Shown here in pieces: positions 24,301-37,900 of a stretch of 64,000 nt of DNA. The translations under genes and the position numbers were made by a program. The stretch spans positions 48,827,347-48,891,346 of the forward strand of contig NW_026542599.1 in assembly GCF_028750875.1 (NCBI RefSeq), read 5' to 3'. Below the pieces are notes generated by a model. It did no database searches, was not told the DNA's origin, and saw only the letters and a program-made list of their open reading frames with translations. The stretch's first letter is position 1. Every line of letters begins with the position of its first letter. Source of the stretch: Macrosteles quadrilineatus. Its lineage: Eukaryota; Arthropoda; Insecta; Hemiptera; Cicadellidae.

Positions 24301-24745
24301 TCTTTCTGACTGTCGTGCGCGTGTTACAACTTTTGCGAGAAGATCTTCATAGAATGAAATACACGCATGAACTTCCTTTGCGAAGATTTTGACATCAGGT
24401 TTTCGGTTGCTGTCGTACCAAAGGTAGGAACTTTCCTTTTGTGTGTATTGTTCTGCCATCATTCATCGGATTGAGTCTTCACTTCACTGAAAAAATCCCC
24501 ATCGTTTAGTTTTAGGTTATTACAAAGAGGTTAGGGATGGATAAATTGTATTTGGTTGAGACAATATTTTGTTTACAGATTAGAATTTCAAAATTCAAGC
24601 AAATAGGACACAATTGCAGTAGGAGGATATCTCAGTTAACTAAATTTATTATTAATCAGGGTTAAATTTATATCAGATCAGGGATTTTCAGGTGTTTTTA
24701 TTAGATAGTTTTAGGCGAAAATTTACAAATTTTTTTAATGAATAT
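21333..24745 (+). repeat. Array unit, copy 7 (short form)
   Basis: Matches copy 2 in its diagnostic variants (I-type block, GGCATAG, CATTACTTTG, GTGAAAATTC), apart from a 9-G run and ATATTATTGCAC near 21570. It is the first member of the second round of the 2-3-4 pattern. Confidence 0.95.
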
Positions 24746-27700
24746 GTTAGCCATAGGCCTTTAGAACAGATTAGGGATTTTCAGGTTCTTTTTATCAGAT
24801 AGAGTGTTAGGAAGATAGTTCAAAAATTATTATATTACAAACACATTATTAGTTATGATAGGTTAGTATCAGGCCCTCCTCTACAAGACATCTTCGAGTG
24901 GATCTTCAAATTCAAGATGCTTCATTTTGTGTGTGTGTGTAGTTATGTATTTCCATGCCCAGTTTCAAATCATCATATATATTGTTGCACGAACATACAA
25001 ATGAATGTCGATTTGACGCGATTTCAGATATAAGTCATAAAGTTGGATAGTTGATTTGGTTGTTAATATAAGTTTAAAGAATCAAAAGAAGAAAAACAAC
25101 AAGAAAATCATGCATAAAAAAGTAGGCGTAAGTTGTGTAGTTTTACATAAATTAAAATTTTATATTTGTTCTAATAAATAGGTGTTATTGATACGCCTTC
25201 TTTAAGTTAGGGGGTAGTTTTAGGATAGACATATATATTTTGTGCTATGTGTATTATTAAGATATTTTTTCAGTAGCCTGGTAAAAGTTTTAGAAGTTTA
25301 ACCATGAAAAGCAATAATATAACTCTCAAGGGTTATCTACTTAAGCAAAGCCAGTAAGTGGGGGGGGGGGGGGTATGGGGACATCAATTGACCAAATAAA
25401 ATCAGTCTATATAGGTACCAGAGACACCAATCAACAGAAATCATTTAATTCTGTGTAGGCTGTGTCAATATAGTCAACAAACAATACAAATAATAAAATA
25501 CTTTACATGTCAAAATATTCTATTTTAGGTCTAAAAACAGTGATTCAATAATAACAAATTCTTAACAGCTATTTTTAATTGATCTAATGGTAACAATAAA
25601 CAGCAGACAGGCAATAGTGGAGGCAACTTGTTGGCAAGGACTAAAACCTTGATTGAATTGCCAAGGAGGTATTAGTAAGGTAAGTTAAAAGGGATGTAAA
25701 ACTAGATTCCTATGTCAGGTTTTGCATGATTAAACTTCTAAGATTCTTGCCAGGGGTGGTAAGGAGGGTTAAATGGGCTTCGGCCCTTACAAAATTTCAA
25801 AACTCATAAACCGTGCGATATACATTTAATTAAATTCAAAATTTGTATTTTGAGTTTTGAAAACAGGTTTTGATTAGTAATATGCACTTTAAGCTTGTGT
25901 TACGGCCCTGCCATACTACGGTAACATTGTGGTAGAAACGGGAGGCCCTCCAACCGAACATGGCCGAGGGGGTCCTTGGGGTCAGAGAGAAGGGGTATTT
26001 CAAAAACATTTTGTCTAGGCTCCTTTCCCTATTCCGGGTGTCCTTTAACCAAAGTATCCCTTGCACCTTATTCCAACCCACTGACATGATTTCCTTACTC
26101 TCTTCTCACCATCCTGCGAGCTTTCATCAAGGCGTCATCAGAGAGGGAGGGAGCTGTATTCTACTACCTATGTAAGTATCTTATCTACCCGAGGAATATA
26201 ATAATCATAGGGTAAAACAATCTTTATGTAAATAGATAAACGGAATCTTTCTAAAGCACAATAATAGTAATTGCCAACATTTATGGCTATATTGCTACAT
26301 TGATCTGAGACCACACATTACTTTGCTCCATGAGATTAAATCATGGAATATTTTGAAGTAGTCATGCTGTGAGTTTACTACAATGGAAAGAATGGATATC
26401 AGCAAATAAGATTGTAGGTGAAAAATTCTATTTCATGTTTTGAATTACTACTTACAACAAGAACTGTCGAAAATTAATCTGTCTCTTTGGAAGTCAAGAC
26501 CTTGGAATTTTTGAAGCAACTAATATTGATTTTTACAAATTATACTAATAGACAGACACAGATTGAATCACACAACACAGGTAAATAGAAGTAAGTTCTG
26601 GTCAAGATAGGATAGGATTCCATTTAATAGTTCGTGGGAATGTTTCAGATATTGCCGATTGTAGTGGGTGTGAACTTTTGCGAGAAAACCTCATAGCAAG
26701 TAATAGGACTACGTACTTCCAAGCATGAACAAATCCTTCGAGAAGATGTTATTATCAGCTGTCTTTTTTATCATTCGGAGGTAATTTTTTTTATTTCTCA
26801 TAACTAAATTTTTATATTGTTAAGTATACGATACACAATGAATTTACAAATCAGCATTACTAAACAGTAAACTTGTTTAGTATAAATATGTAGTATGTAA
26901 ATACTAAACCCATGTATTATTTGGAAAAATTTTAACAATTAAAATAGACCTCATGATATATTTAAATTATCTAACCGAGTACTGGTGTTTGTCCTGAATA
27001 ATCAGAAAAATCAGTATATATGTCAAAGTACAATAGGTAAATAAAGTTATATTGTAAATGAAATTCTAGACTTGGTTGATTTTACAAGAAACGTATATAT
27101 TTAATTGTAAGTGTGTTAATCCTTTTAACACCTTGACGTGCCTTGTTGCAGGCTTATCACTGTGGTGTCTGCCAGTCTTAACATAACCATAGCATGAGAT
27201 TTAACGCAGCTGTATTCCGTCCAACGTCAGGATCCTCAAACACTTTCGTCCCAGACGGTAACTATCCTACACGTGATTTACTGTTTGAAACAAATAAGTA
27301 AATAGTTGATAAATACATGGACACTTTAAAAGGTCTCTTAACGCTTTTTAAGGTTCTGGCCATATTGAGCTGATCTTTTTCCCGTATGAGGTTCAAGAAC
27401 AATCTTGTCAGTGGTGAAGCAAAACACCAAACTAATAAAATACTATAACCTGTTGGACAATATGGATGGAACATTTAGTAAGGATAGGTTTGGAATCAAG
27501 TTCTCCTCTATAGTTTGGCGATAGCTGTTGAGAAACAAACAATCATGGAACATGGTGGAAGCGTCAATTATATTTTACTATGTTTTTTAATACTATTACA
27601 TTACTCATCATCCTATAGTTGTGGGACCAAAAAAACTATAGAATCATTAAACACCGGTAATTTAAAATAAGTGGCTGTCAAGTAGGATACGTTATAACAA

Positions 27701-28165
27701 TTCTTTGTAACTGTTTTAGATCTTTCTGACTGTCGTGCGCGTGTTACAACTTTTGCGAGAAGATCTTCATAGAATGAAATACACGCATGAACTTCCTTTG
27801 CGAAGATTTTGACATCAGGTTTTCGGTTGCTGTCGTACCAAAGGTAGGAACTTTCCTTTTGTGTGTATTGTTCTGCCATCATTCATCGGATTGAGTCTTC
27901 ACTTCACTGAAAAAATCCCCATCGTTTAGTTTTAGGTTATTACAAAGAGGTTAGGGATGGATAAATTGTATTTGGTTGAGACAATATTTTGTTTACAGAT
28001 TAGAATTTCAAAATTCAAGCAAATAGGACACAATTGCAGTAGGAGGATATCTCAGTTAACTAAATTTATTATTAATCAGGGTTAAATTTATATCAGATCA
28101 GGGATTTTCAGGTGTTTTTATTAGATAGTTTTAGGCGAAAATTTACAAATTTTTTTAATGAATAT
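24746..28165 (+). repeat. Array unit, copy 8 (short form)
   Basis: Matches copy 3 in TCCTGAATAA, ACGTATATAT and AACATAACC. It differs by a 14-G run, which explains most of its extra length, a TTTTTTTTATTTC variant just after module A, and GGAAAAATTTTAAC near 26930. Confidence 0.95.
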
Positions 28166-31100
28166 GTTAGCCATAGGCCTTTAGAACAGATTAGGGATTT
28201 TCAGGTTCTTTTTATCAGATAGAGTGTTAGGAAGATAGTTCAAAAATTATTATATTACAAACACATTATTAGTTATGATAGGTTAGTATCAGGCCCTCCT
28301 CTACAAGACATCTTCGAGTGGATCTTCAAATTCAAGATGCTTCATTTTGTGTGTGTGTGTAGTTATGTATTTCCATGCCCAGTTTCAAATCATCATATAT
28401 ATTGTTGCACGAACATACAAATGAATGTCGATTTGACGCGATTTCAGATATAAGTCATAAAGTTGGATAGTTGATTTGGTTGTTAATATAAGTTTAAAGA
28501 ATCAAAAGAAGAAAAACAACAAGAAAATCATGCATAAAAAAGTAGGCGTAAGTTGTGTAGTTTTACATAAATTAAAATTTTATATTTGTTCTAATAAATA
28601 GGTGTTATTGATACGCCTTCTTTAAGTTAGGGGGTAGTTTTAGGATAGACATATATATTTTGTGCTATGTGTATTATTAAGATATTTTTTCAGTAGCCTG
28701 GTAAAAGTTTTAGAAGTTTAACCATGAAAAGCAATAATATAACTCTCAAGGGTTATCTACTTAAGCAAAGCCAGTAAGTGGGGGGGGGGTATGGGGACAT
28801 CAATTGACCAAATAAAATCAGTCTATATAGGTACCAGAGACACCAATCAACAGAAATCATTTAATTCTGTGTAGGCTGTGTCAATATAGTCAACAAACAA
28901 TACAAATAATAAAATACTTTACATGTCAAAATATTCTATTTTAGGTCTAAAAACAGTGATTCAATTATAACAAATTCTTAACAGCTATTTTTAATTGATC
29001 TAATGGTAACAATAAACAGCAGACAGGCATAGTGGAGGCAACTTGTTGGCAAGGACTAAAACCTTGATTGAATTGCCAAGGAGGTATTAGTAAGGTAAGT
29101 TAAAAGGGATGTAAAACTAGATTCCTATGTCAGGTTTTGCATGATTAAACTTCTAAGATTCTTGCCAGGGGTGGTAAGGAGGGTTAAATGGGCTTCGGCC
29201 CTTACAAAATTTCAAAACTCAAAAACTGTGCGATGTACATTTAATTAAATTCAAAATTTTTATTTTGAGTTTTGAAAACAGGTTTTGATTAGTAATATGC
29301 ACTTTAAGCTTGTGTTACGGCCCTGCCATACTACGGTAACATTGTGGTAGAAACGGGAGGTCCTCCAACCGAACATGGCCGAGGGGGTCCTTGGGGTCAG
29401 AGAGAAGGGGTATTTCAAAAAAATTTTGTCTAGGCTCCTCTCCCTATTCCGGGTGTCCTTTAACCAAAGTATCCCTTGCACCTTATTCCAACCCACTGAC
29501 ATGATTTCCTTACTCTCTTCTCACCATCCTGCGAGCTTTCATCAAGGCGTCATCAGAGAGGGAGGGAGCTGTATTCTACTACCTATGTAAGTATCTTATC
29601 TACCCGAGGAATATAATAATCATAGGGTAAAACAATCTTTATGTAAATAGATAAACGGAATCTTTCTAAAGCACAATAATAGTAATTGCCAACATTTATG
29701 GCTATATTGCTACATTGATCTGAGACCACACATTTCTTTGCTCCATGAGATTAAATCATGGAATATTTTGAAGTAGTCATGCTGTGAGTTTACTACAATG
29801 GAAAGAATGGATATCAGCAAATAAGATTGTAGGTGAAAAATTCTATTTCATGTTTTGAATTACTACTCACAACAAGAACTGTCGAAAATTAATCTGTCTC
29901 TTTGGAAGTCAAGACCTTGGAATTTTTGAAGCAACTAATATTGATTTTTACAAATTATACTAATAGACAGACACAGATTGAATCACACAACACAGGTAAA
30001 TAGAAGTAAGTTCTGGTCAAGATAGGATAGGATTCCATTTAATAGTTCGTGGGAATGTTTCAGATATTGCCGATTGTAGTGGGTGTGAACTTTAGCGAGA
30101 AAAGCTCATAGCAAGTAATAGGACTACATACTTCCAAGCATGAACAAATCCTTCGAGAAGATATTATTATCAGCTGTCTTTTTTATCATTCGGAGGTAAT
30201 TTTTTATATTTCTCATAACTAAATTTTTATATTGTTAAGTATACGATACACAATGAATTTACAAATCAGCATTACTAAACAGTAAACTTGTTTAGTATAA
30301 ATATGTAGTATGTAAATACTAAACCCATGTATTATTTGGAAAAAATTTAACAATTAAAATAGACCTCATGATATATTTAAATTATCTAACCGAGTACTGG
30401 TGTTTGTCCCGAATAATCAGAAAAATCAGTATATATGTCAAAGTACAATAGGTAAATAAAGTTATATTGTAAATGAAATTCTAGACTTGGTTGATTTTAC
30501 AAGAAACGTAGGTATTTAATTGTAAGTGTGTTAATCCTTTTAACACCTTGACGTGCCTTGTTGCAGGCTTATCACTGTGGTGTCTGCCAGTCTTAACAAA
30601 ACCATAGCATGAGATTTAACGCAGCTGTATTCCGTCCAACGTCAGGATCCTCAAACACTTTCGTCCCAGACGGTAACTATCCTACACATGATTTACTGTT
30701 TGAAACAAATAAGTAAATAGTTGATAAATACATGGACACTTTAAAAGGTCTCTTAAAGCTTTTTAAGGTTCTGGCCATATTGAGCTGATCTTTTTCCCGT
30801 ATGAGGTTCAAGAACAATCTTGTCAGTGGTGAAGCAAAACACCAAACTAATAAAATACTATAACCTGTTGGGCAATATGGATGGAACATTTAGTAAGGAT
30901 AGGTTTGGAATCAAGTTCTCCTCTATAGTTTGGCGATAGCTGTTGAGAAACAAACAATCATGGAACATGGTGGAAGCGTCAATTATATTTTACTATGTTT
31001 TTTAATACTATTACATTACTCATCATCCTATAGTTGTGGGACAAAAAAAACTATAGAATCATTAAACACCGGTAATTTAAAATAAGTGGCTGTCAAGTAG

Positions 31101-31580
31101 GATACGTTATAACAATTCTTTGTAACTGTTTTAGATCTTTCTGACTGTCGTGCGCGTGTTACAACTTTTGCGAGAAGATCTTCATAGAATGAAATACACG
31201 CATGAACTTCCTTTGCGAAGATTTTGACATCAGGTTTTCGGTTGCTGTCGTACCAAAGGTAGGAACTTTCCTTTTGTGTGTATTGTTCTGCCATCATTCA
31301 TCGGATTGAGTCTTCACTTCACTGAAAAAATCCCCATCGTTTAGTTTTAGGTTATTACAAAGAGGTTAGGGATGGATAAATTGTATTTGGTTGAGACAAT
31401 ATTTTGTTTACAGATTAGAATTTCAAAATTCAAGCAAATAGGACACAATTGCAGTAGGAGGATATCTCAGTTAACTAAATTTATTATTAATCAGGGTTAA
31501 ATTTATATCAGATCAGGGATTTTCAGGTGTTTTTATTAGATAGTTTTAGGCGAAAATTTACAAATTTTTTTAATGAATAT
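28166..31580 (+). repeat. Array unit, copy 9 (short form)
   Basis: Matches copy 4 through most of its length (CAATTATAAC, TTTAGCGAG, CACATGATTT, GGGACAAAAAA). Its tail, however, has AAATTGTATTT and CAAATAGGAC as in copies 1-3, so sequence type switches near the end. The G-run has 10 G. Confidence 0.95.
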
Positions 31581-34500
31581 GTTAGCCATAGGCCTTTAGA
31601 ACAGATTAGGGATTTTCAGGTTCTTTTTATCAGATAGAGTGTTAGGAAGATAGTTCAAAAATTATTATATTACAAACACATTATTAGTTATGATAGGTTA
31701 GTATCAGGCCCTCCTCTACAAGACATCTTCGAGTGGATCTTCAAATTCAAGATGCTTCATTTTGTGTGTGTGTGTAGTTATGTATTTCCATGCCCAGTTT
31801 CAAATCATCATATATATTGTTGCACGAACATACAAATGAATGTCGATTTGACGCGATTTCAGATATAAGTCATAAAGTTGGATAGTTGATTTGGTTGTTA
31901 ATATAAGTTTAAAGAATCAAAAGAAGAAAAACAACAAGAAAATCATGCATAAAAAAGTAGGCGTAAGTTGTGTAGTTTTACATAAATTAAAATTTTATAT
32001 TTGTTCTAATAAATAGGTGTTATTGATACGCCTTCTTTAAGTTAGGGGGTAGTTTTAGGATAGACATATATATTTTGTGCTATGTGTATTATTAAGATAT
32101 TTTTTCAGTAGCCTGGTAAAAGTTTTAGAAGTTTAACCATGAAAAGCAATAATATAACTCTCAAGGGTTATCTACTTAAGCAAAGCCAGTAAGTGGGGGG
32201 GGGTATGGGGACATCAATTGACCAAATAAAATCAGTCTATATAGGTACCAGAGACACCAATCAACAGAAATCATTTAATTCTGTGTAGGCTGTGTCAATA
32301 TAGTCAACAAACAATACAAATAATAAAATACTTTACATGTCAAAATATTCTATTTTAGGTCTAAAAACAGTGATTCAATTATAACAAATTCTTAACAGCT
32401 ATTTTTAATTGATCTAATGGTAACAATAAACAGCAGACAGGCATAGTGGAGGCAACTTGTTGGCAAGGACTAAAACCTTGATTGAATTGCCAAGGAGGTA
32501 TTAGTAAGGTAAGTTAAAAGGGATGTAAAACTAGATTCCTATGTCAGGTTTTGCATGATTAAACTTCTAAGATTCTTGCCAGGGGTGGTAAGGAGGGTTA
32601 AATGGGCTTCGGCCCTTACAAAATTTCAAAACTCAAAAACTGTGCGATGTACATTTAATTAAATTCAAAATTTTTATTTTGAGTTTTGAAAACAGGTTTT
32701 GATTAGTAATATGCACTTTAAGCTTGTGTTACGGCCCTGCCATACTACGGTAACATTGTGGTAGAAACGGGAGGTCCTCCAACCGAACATGGCCGAGGGG
32801 GTCCTTGGGGTCAGAGAGAAGGGGTATTTCAAAAAAATTTTGTCTAGGCTCCTCTCCCTATTCCGGGTGTCCTTTAACCAAAGTATCCCTTGCACCTTAT
32901 TCCAACCCACTGACATGATTTCCTTACTCTCTTCTCACCATCCTGCGAGCTTTCATCAAGGCGTCATCAGAGAGGGAGGGAGCTGTATTCTACTACCTAT
33001 GTAAGTATCTTATCTACCCGAGGAATATAATAATCATAGGGTAAAACAATCTTTATGTAAATAGATAAACGGAATCTTTCTAAAGCACAATAATAGTAAT
33101 TGCCAACATTTATGGCTATATTGCTACATTGATCTGAGACCACACATTTCTTTGCTCCATGAGATTAAATCATGGAATATTTTGAAGTAGTCATGCTGTG
33201 AGTTTACTACAATGGAAAGAATGGATATCAGCAAATAAGATTGTAGGTGAAAAATTCTATTTCATGTTTTGAATTACTACTCACAACAAGAACTGTCGAA
33301 AATTAATCTGTCTCTTTGGAAGTCAAGACCTTGGAATTTTTGAAGCAACTAATATTGATTTTTACAAATTATACTAATAGACAGACACAGATTGAATCAC
33401 ACAACACAGGTAAATAGAAGTAAGTTCTGGTCAAGATAGGATAGGATTCCATTTAATAGTTCGTGGGAATGTTTCAGATATTGCCGATTGTAGTGGGTGT
33501 GAACTTTAGCGAGAAAAGCTCATAGCAAGTAATAGGACTACATACTTCCAAGCATGAACAAATCCTTCGAGAAGATATTATTATCAGCTGTCTTTTTTAT
33601 CATTCGGAGGTAATTTTTTATATTTCTCATAACTAAATTTTTATATTGTTAAGTATACGATACACAATGAATTTACAAATCAGCATTACTAAACAGTAAA
33701 CTTGTTTAGTATAAATATGTAGTATGTAAATACTAAACCCATGTATTATTTGGAAAAAATTTAACAATTAAAATAGACCTCATGATATATTTAAATTATC
33801 TAACCGAGTACTGGTGTTTGTCCCGAATAATCAGAAAAATCAGTATATATGTCAAAGTACAATAGGTAAATAAAGTTATATTGTAAATGAAATTCTAGAC
33901 TTGGTTGATTTTACAAGAAACGTAGGTATTTAATTGTAAGTGTGTTAATCCTTTTAACACCTTGACGTGCCTTGTTGCAGGCTTATCACTGTGGTGTCTG
34001 CCAGTCTTAACAAAACCATAGCATGAGATTTAACGCAGCTGTATTCCGTCCAACGTCAGGATCCTCAAACACTTTCGTCCCAGACGGTAACTATCCTACA
34101 CATGATTTACTGTTTGAAACAAATAAGTAAATAGTTGATAAATACATGGACACTTTAAAAGGTCTCTTAAAGCTTTTTAAGGTTCTGGCCATATTGAGCT
34201 GATCTTTTTCCCGTATGAGGTTCAAGAACAATCTTGTCAGTGGTGAAGCAAAACACCAAACTAATAAAATACTATAACCTGTTGGGCAATATGGATGGAA
34301 CATTTAGTAAGGATAGGTTTGGAATCAAGTTCTCCTCTATAGTTTGGCGATAGCTGTTGAGAAACAAACAATCATGGAACATGGTGGAAGCGTCAATTAT
34401 ATTTTACTATGTTTTTTAATACTATTACATTACTCATCATCCTATAGTTGTGGGACAAAAAAAACTATAGAATCATTAAACACCGGTAATTTAAAATAAG

Positions 34501-34994
34501 TGGCTGTCAAGTAGGATACGTTATAACAATTCTTTGTAACTGTTTTAGATCTTTCTGACTGTCGTGCGCGTGTTACAACTTTTGCGAGAAGATCTTCATA
34601 GAATGAAATACACGCATGAACTTCCTTTGCGAAGATTTTGACATCAGGTTTTCGGTTGCTGTCGTACCAAAGGTAGGAACTTTCCTTTTGTGTGTATTGT
34701 TCTGCCATCATTCATCGGATTGAGTCTTCACTTCACTGAAAAAATCCCCATCGTTTAGTTTTAGGTTATTACAAAGAGGTTAGGGATGGATAAATTGGAT
34801 TTGGTTGAGACAATATTTTGTTTACAGATTAGAATTTCAAAATTCAAGCAAAAAGGACACAATTGCAGTAGGAGGATATCTCAGTTAACTAAATTTATTA
34901 TTAATCAGGGTTAAATTTATATCAGATCAGGGATTTTCAGGTGTTTTTATTAGATAGTTTTAGGCGAAAATTTACAAATTTTTTTAATGAATAT
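31581..34994 (+). repeat. Array unit, copy 10 (short form)
   Basis: Close to copies 4 and 9 over the whole unit, with a 9-G run and CAATTATAAC. The tail has AAATTGGATTT and CAAAAAGGAC, as in copy 4. Copy 10 breaks the simple correspondence between the first and second higher-order rounds, so it probably reflects an added unit. Confidence 0.95.
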
Positions 34995-37900
34995 GTTAGC
35001 CATAGGCCTTTAGAACAGATTAGGGATTTTCAGGTTCTTTTTATCAGATAGAGTGTTAGGAAGATAGTTCAAAAATTATTATATTACAAACACATTATTA
35101 GTTATGATAGGTTAGTATCAGGCCCTCCTCTACAAGACATCTTCGAGTGGATCTTCAAATTCAAGATGCTTCATTTTGTGTGTGTGTAGTTATGTATTTC
35201 CATGCCCAGTTTCAAATCATCATATACAGGGTGAATTTTAAATGAGTTCCCCCCCTACTTTTTTCTACATTTCTTAAGATATCAACTTTGGACCACGTCA
35301 GATCATTGTAGTGTAGTAAGTACTTCATTTTGACTGGATAAACATTTTTGGCCGCCATCTTTGATCCGCCATATTGGATACAAAATTTGTTTTTCAAATG
35401 TAAAGGTAGGGTTGTGACCCATTGTTTCAAACTAGAATTTTACGCTGATTACAATGCCGCAATTAGTTTAAAAAAATCTTGATCCGTTCTAAAGAAATGA
35501 GGACTTTTTATAACTTTATTTTTAGCCCATTTTAACATTGTGCATTTACAAACTAAGACCATAATCTCAAAATAGTGCTGGATAAAGATAAGTATACACC
35601 ACCATTTATTGTCGACCTATTATCACTTGGTTATGACGGATGTATTTTTTTGGCCGCCATCTTGGATCTGCCATTTTGAAATGTGATAAATTAATTTAAA
35701 TATGAAGGTGGTGTTGTGACCCATCATTTCAGACTACTTTTTTATGCTGAATTCAATGCCGCAATCCGTTTTTGTTTCTCAGGCTTTCTTGATGAAATAT
35801 TAAAATTATCTTACTTAAATTTCCAATATTTCAAAAAACAAATATGAAAATGCAAAACGGATTGCGGCATTAAATTCAGCATAAAAAAGTAGTCTGAAAT
35901 AATGGGTCACAACACCACCTTCATATTTAAATTAATTTATCACATTTCAAAATGGCAGATCCAAGATGGCGGCCAAAAAAATACATCCGTCATAACCAAG
36001 TGATAATAGGTCGACAATAAATGGTGGTGTATACTTATCTTTATCTAGCACTATTTTGAGATTATGGTCTTAGTTTGTAAATGCACAATGTTAAAATGGG
36101 CTAAAAATAAAGTTATAAAAAGTCCTCATAACTTTAGAACGGATTAAGATTTTTTTAAACTAATTGTGGCATTGTAATCAGCGTAAAATTTTAGTTTGAA
36201 ACAATGGGTCACAACCCTACCTTTACATTTGAAAAAAAAATTTTGTATCCAATATGGCGGATCCAAGATGGCGGCCAAAAATGTTTATCCAGTCAAAATA
36301 AAGTACTTACTACACTACAATGATCTGACATGGTCCGAAGTTGATATCTTAAGAAATGTAGAAAAAAGTAGGGGGGGAACTCATTTAAAATTCACCCTGT
36401 ATATTGTTGCACGAACATACAAATGAATGTCGATTTGACGCGATTTCAGATATAAGTCATAAAGTTGGATAGTTGATTTGGTTGTTAATATAAGTTTAAA
36501 GAATCAAAAGAAGAAAAACAACAAGAAAATCATGCATAAAAAAGTAGGCGTAAGTTGTGTAGTTTTACATAAATTAAAATTTTATATTTGTTCTAATAAA
36601 TAGGTGTTATTGATACGCCTTCTTTAAGTTAGGGGGTAGTTTTAGGATAGACATATATATTTTGTGCTATGTGTATTATTAAGATATTTTTTCAGTAGCC
36701 TGGTAAAAGTTTTAGAAGTTTAACCATGAAAAGCAATAATATAACTCTCAAGGGTTATCTACTTAAGCAAAGCCAGTAAGTGGGGGGGTATGGGGACATC
36801 AATTGACCAAATCAAATCAGTCTATATAGGTACCAGAGACACCAATCAACAGAAATCATTTAATTCTGTGTAGGCTGTGTCAATATAGTCAACAAACAAT
36901 ACAAATAATAAAATACTTTACATGTCAAAATATTCTATTTTAGGTCTAAAAACAGTGATTCAATAATAACAAATTCTTAACAGCTATTTTTAATTGATCT
37001 AATGGTAACAATAAACAGCAGACAGGCATAGTGGAGGCAACTTGTTGGCAAGGACTAAAACCTTGATTGAATTGCCAAGGAGGTATTAGTAAGGTAAGTT
37101 AAAAGGGATGTAAAACTAGATTCCTATGTCAGGTTTTGCATGATTAAACTTCTAAGATTCTTGCCAGGGGTGGTAAGGAGGGTTAAATGGGCTTCGGCCC
37201 TTACAAAATTTCAAAACTCAAAAACTGTGCGATGTACATTTAATTAAATTCAAAATTTTTATTTTGAGTTTTGAAAACAGGTTTTGATTAGTAATATGCA
37301 CTTTAAGCTTGTGTTACGGCCCTGCCATACTACGGTAACATTGTGGTAGAAACGGGAGGTCCTCCAACCGAACATGGCCGAGGGGGTCCTTGGGGTCAGA
37401 GAGAAGGGGTATTTCAAAAAAATTTTGTCTAGGCTCCTCTCCCTATTCCGGGTGTCCTTTAACCAAAGTATCCCTTGCACCTTATTCCAACCCACTGACA
37501 TGATTTCCTTACTCTCTTCTCACCATCCTGCGAGCTTTCATCAAGGCGTCATCAGAGAGGGAGGGAGCTGTATTCTACTACCTATGTAAGTATCTTATCT
37601 ACCCGAGGAATATAATAATCATAGGGTAAAACAATCTTTATGTAAATAGATAAACGGAATCTTTCTAAAGCACAATAATAGTAATTGCCAACATTTATGG
37701 CTATATTGCTACATTGATCTGAGACCACACATTTCTTTGCTCCATGAGATTAAATCATGGAATATTTTGAAGTAGTCATGCTGTGAGTTTACTACAATGG
37801 AAAGAATGGATATCAGCAAATAAGATTGTAGGTGAAAAATTCTATTTCATGTTTTGAATTACTACTCACAACAAGAACTGTCGAAAATTAATCTGTCTCT

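Noticed and set aside
35212..36426. Two small ORFs in the palindromic element
   Set aside because: They lie in opposite arms and encode nearly the same peptide, so they are mirror images of the inverted repeat. No transposase motif is present.
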